From Ignavibacteria bacterium (lineage in GTDB: Bacteria > Bacteroidota > Ignavibacteria > Kapaibacteriales > UBA2268), in assembly GCA_016844745.1 (NCBI GenBank), contig JAERMQ010000017.1:1-64000 (forward strand): 64,000 nucleotides of DNA. The letters are read 5' to 3'. The notes below the pieces were generated by a model. That model saw nothing but the letters and a program-made list of their open reading frames with translations, was not told the DNA's origin and did not search any database. The translations under genes and the position numbers were made by a program. How positions within the stretch are numbered: the first letter of the stretch is position 1; the number at the start of each line of letters is the position of its first letter. This document shows positions 54,781 to 61,683 of the stretch, in pieces.

Positions 54781-55182
54781 ATGAAAGTAGAAAATCCATA
54801 TAATGAAGCTTTACGATATATCGAGAATGCAAGCGCTACACTTAAATTAGCAGGAAAAGACGGGAAATTCTATGTTGACAAAAAATACGTCAGGAATGCT
54901 TGTGGTACTGCATATTCAGGAATATTAGTTGCTTTGGATTTCTTATTTGATATTAAAAACGTTCCAAAAAGAAGAGGGAAAAAATCCATAGAGTATTATC
55001 AGAAATCATTGGCAACTATTGATAAAAAGCTATTGAATAATTTGAACAGCGCTTATCGCCTATTGCATGTTGAGGGTTATTATGAAGGTGAAAACTACAT
55101 TAAAGCTATAACAGCCGGATTTGAAAATGCTGTTTTCATAATTTCTAAACTGAAACCATACTCAAAGAATGGTGAGGAGTGA
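54781..55182 (+). CDS. DUF5618-like helical protein
   Basis: 133 residues. NPYNEALRYIENASATLK, DKKYVRNACGTAYSGILVAL and GKKSIEYYQ, then LLNNLNSAYRLLHVEGYYEG follow DUF5618 of Bacteroidota, an all-helical family with HEPN-like outline. It is 67 bp upstream of a clan AA protease gene. The orphan MNT gene at 57.4 kb could be a displaced partner; this is inference. Confidence 0.7.
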   Translation: MKVENPYNEALRYIENASATLKLAGKDGKFYVDKKYVRNACGTAYSGILVALDFLFDIKNVPKRRGKKSIEYYQKSLATIDKKLLNNLNSAYRLLHVEGYYEGENYIKAITAGFENAVFIISKLKPYSKNGEE

Positions 55183-55249
55183 GAACCACTTTATGTTTTA
55201 TAGGATTTAATTTAATTAGATTTTGATATTAAATTAAGGAGATTTGTTT

Positions 55250-55633
55250 ATGGGAATGTTTAAAAAGAAAGTTAAAGTAACAAATTCTAAAGAAAGTTCC
55301 TTTTGGTTCGAGAGTGAATTTTGGGTTGATACCGGCGCTTTGTATTCGTTTATTCCTGAAAACCTCGCCAAAAAAATTCATTTTGAACCGATTTCATCAA
55401 GAAATGTTTTTTTTGCCGATGGAAAAACGAGTAAATGTTTATTTGGAACTTTGAATTTTGAAATAGAAGGGTTTGAAGAATCTATACCTTGTCCTGTTGT
55501 TATATGTGCAAAGAATTCTCCTTTATTACTTGGAGCAACAACTTTGGAAAATTTTGCAGTTGAAGTTGACCCGGCACATAAGAAGCTAATTCCAATACAA
55601 ACTTTGATTTGGAGTTTTATTGCTACGAGGTAA
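55250..55633 (+). CDS. Clan AA (retropepsin-like) aspartic protease 1
   Basis: 127 residues from ATG 55250, preceded by AAGGAGA. Single catalytic loop FWVDTGALYSFIPE (Asp-Thr-Gly-Ala), then FADGKTSKCLFGTL and the hydrophobic-Gly end SPLLLGATTLENFAVEVDP. Such proteins form homodimers with one Asp from each chain. Substrate unknown. It does not closely match the other copies. Confidence 0.85.
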   Translation: MGMFKKKVKVTNSKESSFWFESEFWVDTGALYSFIPENLAKKIHFEPISSRNVFFADGKTSKCLFGTLNFEIEGFEESIPCPVVICAKNSPLLLGATTLENFAVEVDPAHKKLIPIQTLIWSFIATR

Positions 55634-55752
55634 AATTAACTTGCGGAAAAGTTTTTCTTGGAAAATTGGAAAATGTTGTCAATACGTTTATTAGAAATAC
55701 TTAATTTTGTTGGAAGTGATTTTTGAAAGTAAAAAAATCAGAGGATATAAAT

Positions 55753-55950
55753 ATGTTAAAGATAAAAAATGAAAATGTTTTGATTCCCATAGCTTTATGG
55801 AATGAATTAAAAAACGATTTATACTTCAATGAGCTTATTGAAGCCTTGGAAGACAGACAGGATTTAATAGAAGCAAAAAAGGAAGCAACCGAATTTTTGG
55901 ATTTCAGAGAATATGATTCGAAACGTTTAGAAACTATAAAAAATGTATAG
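55753..55950 (+). CDS. Orphan antitoxin-like protein
   Basis: 65 residues from ATG 55753, with GAGG upstream. The segment FNELIEALEDRQDLIEAKKEATEFLDFREYD resembles the toxin-binding half of Phd/YefM or related antitoxins. No toxin gene follows; a MITE begins 3 bp after the stop, so the partner may have been lost. Confidence 0.6.
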   Translation: MLKIKNENVLIPIALWNELKNDLYFNELIEALEDRQDLIEAKKEATEFLDFREYDSKRLETIKNV

Positions 55951-55952
55951 GG

Positions 55953-56083
55953 GGGTTCTAAAAATTGTCATTCTGAGCGAAGCGAAGAATCCAGTTTTCT
56001 TTAAAATCAACAAGATAGATTCTTCGCTTCGCTCAGAATGACAGTCGCTCAGAATGACAGCCTAAATTGAATTTTTAGAACCC
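55953..56083. mobile_element. MITE-like element with 14-bp TIR (GGGTTCTAAAAATT)
   Basis: GGGTTCTAAAAATT at 55953-55966 is exactly inverted at 56070-56083. The inner palindrome uses the GAAGCGAAG form of the core on both arms, and the right arm shows a short duplication (CGCTCAGAATGACAG twice). It starts 3 bp after one gene and overlaps the 5' end of the next open frame. Confidence 0.85.
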
Positions 56084-56375
56084 ACCTCAATTAAATAATG
56101 ACACTAAATGTTCAGTAGAAGGTTGTGAAAATTCTGCTGATTATGAAGTTTTGCTTTATGATGAATATCCAATCGAAAAAATAAAATTTAACGAACAAGA
56201 TAATACCTGTCCTTTTCTTTGTGAGCAACACAAAGAAGAGAATGAAAAAAATGCCGTTGGAATAAGAAAACCAAGAGGGTTTGTAGAATATCCTTATACC
56301 AATAAGGAGCATGCCCAGGGATTTTCTAAATATATACCTATAAAAGAAGCCTATCCAAAACATTTTAATCAGTAG
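56079..56375 (+). pseudogene. 5'-truncated zinc-binding-type protein gene
   Basis: The frame is open from 56079 but has no start codon before TTG at 56151. Residues encoded upstream of that TTG look genuine: KCSVEGCENSADYEVLLYDE, followed by DNTCPFLCEQHKEENE, a pair of Cys-based motifs, then RKPRGFVEYPYTN and HAQGF. I recall similar complete hypothetical proteins in Bacteroidota beginning just before KCS. The adjacent MITE has replaced the start and promoter. A few N-terminal codons only seem lost. Confidence 0.65.
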
Positions 56376-56387
56376 TAATTATTTTAT

Positions 56388-56558
56388 AAGCAGAAAAACG
56401 AGATTTGGTTCTTCATTCTACTGCTTCTAACAATTATTTACAATCCGTTTATATCTCTAAGATTAGGCTATCTGATTCAGGCTATCGTCAACGGCATTAC
56501 AATCATCATTTTGCTTTTCTCCTTCAAATATTTAAAGTTCGAGATAAATGACAATTAA
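56388..56558 (+). pseudogene. Remnant of a small membrane protein (DUF6804-like)
   Basis: A frame without a start codon encodes KNEIWFFILLLLTIIYNPF, then a stretch with LRLGYLIQAIVNGIT and IIILLFSFKYL. This is two membrane helices resembling the C-terminal half of DUF6804-like proteins. It follows directly after the stop of the previous remnant, with a stop codon just upstream in frame. A decayed gene rather than an unusual start is the simpler reading. Confidence 0.5.
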
Positions 56559-56606
56559 TAAGAACTTCTTTCGTTATCAGAATATATTTTCAATTATTCA
56601 GTAAAG

Positions 56607-56831
56607 ATGAAAATGAATATAAAATTTATTGTGGAACGCTATACAAATGGGTTTATAGCTTATCCGCTCGGTATTCAGGGTATTGTTGCCGGTCAGGGCA
56701 ATACATACCAAGAGGCTTTGGAAGATGCGAAATCAGCTTTGAAATTTCATATTGAAACTTTTGGTGAAGAAGTATTAACAAACGATTCTTCCATTATAGA
56801 AGCTTTTATCGAAGATGAGGTTTTTGCATGA
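56607..56831 (+). CDS. hicB: HicB-family antitoxin
   Basis: 74 residues with the HicB fold: KFIVERYTNGFIAYPLGIQG, VAGQGNTYQEALEDAKSALKFHIE. Its stop overlaps the start of a hicA-like frame by 4 bp (ATGA), the usual order of hicBA pairs with translational coupling. The toxin gene is truncated, so this antitoxin is now without a working partner. Confidence 0.82.
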   Translation: MKMNIKFIVERYTNGFIAYPLGIQGIVAGQGNTYQEALEDAKSALKFHIETFGEEVLTNDSSIIEAFIEDEVFA

Positions 56832-56926
56832 CAACAAAGTTTCCCGTTGATGCACCAAAAAGAAAGGTACTGAAAACATTGAAAAATTTAGGATTTGTAA
56901 ATTTGCATGTATTTTATTTATTTTAA
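56828..56926 (+). pseudogene. Truncated HicA toxin gene
   Basis: 32 codons remain: MTTKFPVDAPKRKVLKTLKN, then LGFVN and an unrelated LHVFYLF end. HicA proteins usually have 60-90 residues and a catalytic His in a G-N/S-H motif soon after this point; that part is gone. The break is at about 56900, where sequence like the leader of the following protease gene begins. Confidence 0.75.
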
Positions 56927-56936
56927 GGTAAATATC

Positions 56937-57356
56937 ATGGGCGAAATAATAGTAAAAATCGAACTGGAAAATTATTTGGATAGAGTTTTAGCAGAAGATA
57001 AAAAACTCAAGAAATCCGAAGTTAGAAGTTTTAATATGAAAGCTTTGGTGGATACCGGCGCTGTGATGCTGATGCTCCCTCAGGATGTTGTCGAAAAACT
57101 TGGGCTACGAACTATAAGGACTGCCGTTGTAAGCTATGCAGATGAACGAAAGGAAACAAGAAAAATAGCAGGTGGTTTATTCATCAGAATTGGCGACAGG
57201 GAAACTATTGCGAATTGTATAATCGGACCTCCGAACTCGGAAGCTTTAATCGGGCAAATTATCATGGAAGAATTGGATTTAATTCCAGACCCATATCATC
57301 GAACAATTGGACCAAGACCGGAATCCCCGATTTATGCATCATTGAAAATGAAGTAG
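56937..57356 (+). CDS. Clan AA aspartic protease 2 (duplicate of protease 4)
   Basis: 139 residues from ATG 56937, with AAGGT upstream. Catalytic loop ALVDTGAVMLMLPQDVVEK, then SYADERKETRKIAGG and PPNSEALIGQIIMEELDLIPDP. By eye 126 of 139 residues are identical to the protein at 58272, in the same size. Its leader also resembles that of the other copy and starts inside the broken hicA. Intact active site. Confidence 0.87.
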   Translation: MGEIIVKIELENYLDRVLAEDKKLKKSEVRSFNMKALVDTGAVMLMLPQDVVEKLGLRTIRTAVVSYADERKETRKIAGGLFIRIGDRETIANCIIGPPNSEALIGQIIMEELDLIPDPYHRTIGPRPESPIYASLKMK

Positions 57357-57388
57357 GTTTGGATTAATAAAATAATAGAATATCGTCA

Positions 57389-57697
57389 ATGGATAAAAAC
57401 TCAGCATATAATATAGCATTTCAATATGTATCATATTTAAAACAAAATAACTATGATATTGTTAAAGCCCTTATGTTTGGCTCCTATGCGAAAGGGAATT
57501 TTAATAAAGATAGCGATATAGATTTGGCTCTCATATTCAAAAAACTCGATGACCAATTCAATACTCAAGTGAAATTATTTATGCTGACCACGAAATATGA
57601 TACAAGAATTGAGCCGCATCCTTTCGATGAGAAGGATTTTAACCTAAATAATCCCCTTGCCTATGAAATTATTACACATGGCATTGAGATTTTATAA
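57389..57697 (+). CDS. Orphan MNT nucleotidyltransferase
   Basis: 102 residues. MFGSYAKGNFNKDSDIDLAL is a near-perfect MNT motif (GSYA-x-G.. S-D-I-D-L), with the third Asp region DTRIEPHPFDEKDF. No HEPN gene is adjacent; neighbours on both sides are clan AA proteases. It may act with the DUF5618 protein at 54.8 kb or a HEPN protein elsewhere. Confidence 0.85.
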   Translation: MDKNSAYNIAFQYVSYLKQNNYDIVKALMFGSYAKGNFNKDSDIDLALIFKKLDDQFNTQVKLFMLTTKYDTRIEPHPFDEKDFNLNNPLAYEIITHGIEIL

Positions 57698-57728
57698 TCA
57701 TTCTTACACATTTTTCTATTCCCTCCTA

Positions 57729-57745
57729 TCAAGAATTTTTCTTGA
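57729..57745 (+). terminator. Short hairpin after the MNT gene
   Basis: TCAAGAA paired with TTCTTGA, 31 bases past the stop. The same TCAAGA word is in the stem at 45010-45034. Weak. Confidence 0.35.
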
Positions 57746-57858
57746 CAGATAAAGATAATTCTGGATAATTCTCATTAAATGTTGATATTAAAAATGCTAT
57801 AAAATATACACATTAACCAATCGTCAAATAATTGTTATAAAAATATGGAGTTTTAATC

Positions 57859-58218
57859 ATGGGCGCTATTCACGTTACGGTAAATCTATCCTGGCCTGAT
57901 GCCATTGGGGAATATGAGGAACTTTTTCTTGTTGATACAGGAGCTACCGATTCTATGGTTCCCGGAGCAAAATTGCTCGAACTTGGCTTTAAACCTCTCG
58001 GGAAAATGGATTATGAGCTTGCTAACGGCGATAAGGTTACTTATTCATTTACAACGGCTCTGATTCGGTATATGGGGGATATTACCGCAGGTAGAATCAT
58101 TTTAGGTCCTGATAACTGTGAACCTCTATTAGGAGTAACCGTTTTGGAATCAACAGGAATAATTGTTGACCCAACAAACCGGCAATTGAAGCGACTTCCG
58201 GCGATTCCGTTGAAATAA
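57859..58218 (+). CDS. Clan AA aspartic protease 3
   Basis: 119 residues. Loop LFLVDTGATDSMVPGAKL with intact Asp-Thr-Gly-Ala, then LANGDKVTYSF, GPDNCEPLLGVTVLESTGIIVDP. It matches the bacterial/archaeal AF_0612-like clan AA family in length and C-terminal pattern. It lies between the MNT gene and protease 4. Confidence 0.87.
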   Translation: MGAIHVTVNLSWPDAIGEYEELFLVDTGATDSMVPGAKLLELGFKPLGKMDYELANGDKVTYSFTTALIRYMGDITAGRIILGPDNCEPLLGVTVLESTGIIVDPTNRQLKRLPAIPLK

Positions 58219-58271
58219 AAATCGAATCATTTTTCATTTACATTTATCTTTTTTATTATTTGAGGTAAAAA

Positions 58272-58691
58272 TTGGGTGAAATAATAGTTAAAATTGAATT
58301 GGAAAATTATTTGGATAGAGTGTTAGCCGAAGATAAAAAACTAAAGAAATCCGAAGTGAGAAAATATAATATGAATGCCCTGGTCGATACCGGCGCTGTG
58401 ATGTTAATGCTTCCCCAGGATGTTGTCGAAAAACTTGGACTTAGAACAATCAGGACAGCCGTTGTAAGCTATGCAGATGAACGCAAAGAAGAAAGAAAAA
58501 TTGCAGGGGGATTATTTATCAGGATAGGCGATAGGGAGATGACTACTGATTGCTTTATAGGTCCTCCAAATTCCGAAGCATTAATCGGTCAAATAATTAT
58601 GGAAGCATTGGATTTAATTCCCGACCCAATGCGTCGAACAATAGGACCAAGACCGGAATCACCGATTTATGCATCATTGAAAATGAAATAG
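58272..58691 (+). CDS. Clan AA aspartic protease 4 (duplicate of protease 2)
   Basis: 139 residues, TTG start preceded by GAGGT; the position aligns with the ATG of protease 2. Active loop ALVDTGAVMLMLPQDVV intact. Differences from protease 2 cluster at residues 31-35, near 92-97 and near 121-125, plausible specificity sites. 53 bp after protease 3. Confidence 0.87.
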   Translation: MGEIIVKIELENYLDRVLAEDKKLKKSEVRKYNMNALVDTGAVMLMLPQDVVEKLGLRTIRTAVVSYADERKEERKIAGGLFIRIGDREMTTDCFIGPPNSEALIGQIIMEALDLIPDPMRRTIGPRPESPIYASLKMK

Positions 58692-58738
58692 ATTTTGAAT
58701 AAATGATTTAGATGGATGATGAAAAAATTCAGGCTACC

Positions 58739-58853
58739 TCAAAAGTAAGGTAGAATGTCATTCGTAAGCGAAGTGAAGAATCCAGAAGCGGCACTGGAAC
58801 TGGATTCTTCACTTCGTTCTGAATGACATTCTGCCACATATATTGACTTTGAG
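58739..58853. mobile_element. MITE-like element with hybrid arms
   Basis: Outer ends CTCAAAAGTAA and TTGACTTTGAG. Inner arms mix two core types: CGTAAGCGAAGTGAAG on the left and CTTCACTTCGTTCTG on the right. It looks like a recombinant between element variants. It lies between protease 4 and the VapB-like gene. Confidence 0.75.
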
Positions 58854-58945
58854 ACATTCTCACCATTTGTTTATTTCAAAAGGCTACTCAAAATATTTTG
58901 ATTGTATATTCGTTAAATTTGAAGTAATTATTATAGGATAATGAA

Positions 58946-59152
58946 ATGCAAACTCAAATATCAATCGGATATGAACAAATTCTTAAATTAGCATATCTTC
59001 TTTCCCAGGAGGAGAAGAAAAAACTTATCGAAGATTTACAAAATGATATTCCCCAAAAAGGCGAGCGAAAATTTGGAAAATATGAAGGACAAATTTGGAT
59101 GTCTGAAGATTTTAATGAGCCTCTGGAAGAATTTAGTGAGTACATGCCTTGA
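58946..59152 (+). CDS. VapB-type antitoxin
   Basis: 68 residues: QISIGYEQILKLAYLLSQEE, KKKLIEDLQN and a C-terminal GKYEGQIWMSEDFNEPLEEF, the toxin-binding tail seen in DUF2281-like VapB partners. Its stop overlaps the start of the PIN gene by 4 bp. Confidence 0.82.
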   Translation: MQTQISIGYEQILKLAYLLSQEEKKKLIEDLQNDIPQKGERKFGKYEGQIWMSEDFNEPLEEFSEYMP

Positions 59153-59532
59153 AATATTTAATCGATACTCAGATTTTAATTTGGATATTTGGTGATTCAT
59201 ATAGAATACCGAAAAAGATACTTGATATATTAAAAAATACTGAAAATCAAATTATAGTTAGTGCTGTTTCAATTTGGGAAATTGCAATTAAGAAAAGTAT
59301 TGGAAAACTAAAATTTGATTTTGAATTAAAAATTTTGGTTCAAGAAATATACGAAATGAATATTAATATTCTTGATATTACTTCGGAACAAATAATCAAA
59401 GTAGCAGACCTGCCCTTTCATCACAAAGACCCATTCGATAGATTGATTATTTCTCAAGCTATTCTTGAAAATTTGCCGGTAAATTCGAGTGATGTAAATT
59501 TTAAAAAATATGAAATTGAACTAATCTGGTAA
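59149..59532 (+). CDS. PIN-domain toxin (VapC type)
   Basis: 127 residues, TTG start within ATGCCTTGA of the antitoxin end. YLIDTQILIWIFGDS holds the first Asp, VSIWEIAIKKSIGKL the Glu, FHHKDPFDRLIISQA the third acidic site and SSDVNFKKY the last. VapC toxins cut specific RNAs. An intact pair with VapB. Confidence 0.88.
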   Translation: MKYLIDTQILIWIFGDSYRIPKKILDILKNTENQIIVSAVSIWEIAIKKSIGKLKFDFELKILVQEIYEMNINILDITSEQIIKVADLPFHHKDPFDRLIISQAILENLPVNSSDVNFKKYEIELIW

Positions 59533-59669
59533 GTATTATTGTTGATGGAATAAGGCTCCAGCTCAATTCTTGCTTTATTCTCAATACAAATCTTTTGCTT
59601 TTTACCTATAAAACAATAAAATTTCCCATCTTATCCGTAATTTTGTAGTTTTAATATTGCACGGAACAA

Positions 59670-61313
59670 ATGATTAACGAATATTTACAGCCGATTTTTA
59701 CAAATGCCTTAACTAAATTAGGCATTACTCCAGATGAACCCATAGTCTTTGAGGCGCCGAAGATTGCCGAACATGGCGATGCTTCGACTAATATAGCAAT
59801 GAAACTTGCTAAGACTATGCGCGATAATCCAAGAAATATCGCTGAAAAAATCATTGCCAATCTGGAAATAGATTCTCATTTTATAGCAGCAGTGGAAAGC
59901 GCCGGAGCAGGATTCATCAATATCCGTTTTGCGAATGCTTTCTTTCAAAATGCAATTGCTGAATTTGCTCAAATCGGTGAATCATTCGGCAAATCGAATT
60001 ACGGCAAGGGGAAATCAGTTAATGTGGAATACGTCAGCGTTAATCCTACCGGACTTTTGCATCTGGGACATGGCAGAAATGCCTGTATCGGCGATACTAT
60101 TGCAAATCTTTATGCTGCCATAGGGTACGATGTCACTCGTGAATACTACTTCAATAATGCCGGCAACCAAATGAATATCCTTGCCAAATCCATATATACC
60201 CGATACAGGCAGCAATTGGATGAGCCGGACTATCCATTCCCCGAGGATGGTTACCATGGCGATTACGTTCGGGAAATAGCTGCCGGTTTGGTAAGTGAAG
60301 TTGGTAGTAGTTTGATTGCAGGAACGCCGGAAGACTTAACAAAATGCCGCAAATTCGGCGAGGAATGGTGCTTTGCAAAAATTAAGCAAACATTAGAGCG
60401 AATGAATATACATCAGGATTTATACTTCAATGAGGATACGCTTTATTCCGATGGAAAAATCGAGCAGGTAATTGCCGACTTCCGTAAATTGGGCTTGGCT
60501 TACGAGAAGGAGAGCGCTCTCTGGCTGGCATTTTCGCAATTGGGCTTGAAGGACGATAGGGTGATTGTGAAATCGAGTGGCGAGCCTACTTACAGATTAC
60601 CTGATATTGCTTACCATCGCGAGAAATTCAATCGTGGATATGACTTATTGGTGGATGTATTCGGCGCAGACCACATAGCAACCGTTCCCGACGTAATGGC
60701 TGGTCTGCGTGCGCTGGGCTACGAGCCGGATAAAGTGAAGGTACTGATTCATCAATTCGTAACTTTAACGGAAAACGGGCAGCAGGTTAAAATGTCTAAG
60801 CGAACCGGCAAAAACTATACTTTAGATGATTTATTGGATGAGGTGGGCGAAGATGTAGTGCGCTTCTTCCTTATCATGCGTGGGATTTCTACTCACATGG
60901 AATTCGACCTGGGATTGGCACGCGAGCAAAGCGATAAAAATCCTGTATTCTACCTACAATATGCCCATGCCCGGATTTGCTCCGTTTTCGAAAATGCAAA
61001 AGAAAAGGGAATTTATGTAAGCGACAAGCCTGATTATTCCTTGCTTAATCACGATACTGAAATCAATTTAATAAAATCGCTCAATACTTTTCCCGATGCC
61101 GTTTTAGCATCTGCAATGAAATTTGAACCTCAAATTTTAGCTGAAAACCTGCGTCAGTTAGCAACCGATTTCCATTTTTTCTATCATGAATGTAGGATTC
61201 TGCAAGCTGAGGAAGAACTCATGCAGGCAAGATTAGGACTTATTCGAGTCGTTAGATTTGCTCTCTATAACGGGCTTTCTATTTTAGGAGTGAAAGCGCC
61301 GGAGAGAATGTAA
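59670..61313 (+). CDS. argS: Arginyl-tRNA synthetase
   Basis: 547 residues. N-terminal additional domain, HIGH-type motif in PTGLLHLGHGRNA, KMSKS-type motif VKMSKRTGKNYT, and the anticodon-binding end with YAHARICSV and LRQLATDFHFFYHECRI. Charges tRNA-Arg. TAATTTTG at 59638-59645 is a possible -7 box, without a clear -33. A heptamer array follows the stop. Confidence 0.97.
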   Translation: MINEYLQPIFTNALTKLGITPDEPIVFEAPKIAEHGDASTNIAMKLAKTMRDNPRNIAEKIIANLEIDSHFIAAVESAGAGFINIRFANAFFQNAIAEFAQIGESFGKSNYGKGKSVNVEYVSVNPTGLLHLGHGRNACIGDTIANLYAAIGYDVTREYYFNNAGNQMNILAKSIYTRYRQQLDEPDYPFPEDGYHGDYVREIAAGLVSEVGSSLIAGTPEDLTKCRKFGEEWCFAKIKQTLERMNIHQDLYFNEDTLYSDGKIEQVIADFRKLGLAYEKESALWLAFSQLGLKDDRVIVKSSGEPTYRLPDIAYHREKFNRGYDLLVDVFGADHIATVPDVMAGLRALGYEPDKVKVLIHQFVTLTENGQQVKMSKRTGKNYTLDDLLDEVGEDVVRFFLIMRGISTHMEFDLGLAREQSDKNPVFYLQYAHARICSVFENAKEKGIYVSDKPDYSLLNHDTEINLIKSLNTFPDAVLASAMKFEPQILAENLRQLATDFHFFYHECRILQAEEELMQARLGLIRVVRFALYNGLSILGVKAPERM

Positions 61314-61316
61314 ATT

Positions 61317-61441
61317 AATGGTTAATGGTTAATGGTTAATGGTTAATGGTTAATGGTCAATGGTTAATGGTTAATGGTTAATGGTTAATGGTTAATGGTT
61401 AATGGTTAATGGGTTAATGGTTAATGGTTAATGGTTAATGG
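61317..61441. repeat. Heptamer microsatellite (AATGGTT)
   Basis: About 17 units, starting three bases after the argS stop on the same strand; one GGGTTAATGG irregularity and one AATGGTC unit. Confidence 0.95.
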
Positions 61442-61542
61442 TCAGATGATAAATATTTCACCCCGCTGGGGTTTGGATTGATTTGTGAATATTTGATGCT
61501 ATAAATATGACACTCCTACGGAGTTGTAGTCATTTATTATTA

Positions 61543-61647
61543 AATTGTCTGAACTGTGATTCGTTTGATTTTTATGATTAAGATGATAATATATTTCATA
61601 AAATCATGTTAATCATACAAATCATACGAATCACAGTTCAGACAATT
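61543..61647. repeat. Inverted repeat ending AATTGTCTGAACTGTGATTC
   Basis: The arms (61543-61564 and 61626-61647) are perfect over about 22 bp and continue imperfectly inward through TTTGAT and ATGATTAA words. Just before it (61455-61530) are the dispersed palindromic words ACCCCGCTGGGGT and ACTCCTACGGAGT. Together with the arrays these fill the 370 bases between argS and fecR. Confidence 0.8.
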
Positions 61648-61649
61648 TT

Positions 61650-61682
61650 CATTAACCATTGACCATTGACCATTGACCATTG
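61650..61682. repeat. Heptamer array (AACCATT/GACCATT) after the fecR-type gene
   Basis: Four to five units; on the minus strand AATGGTC/AATGGTT beginning immediately after the stop of the FecR gene. Confidence 0.9.
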
Positions 61683-61683
61683 A

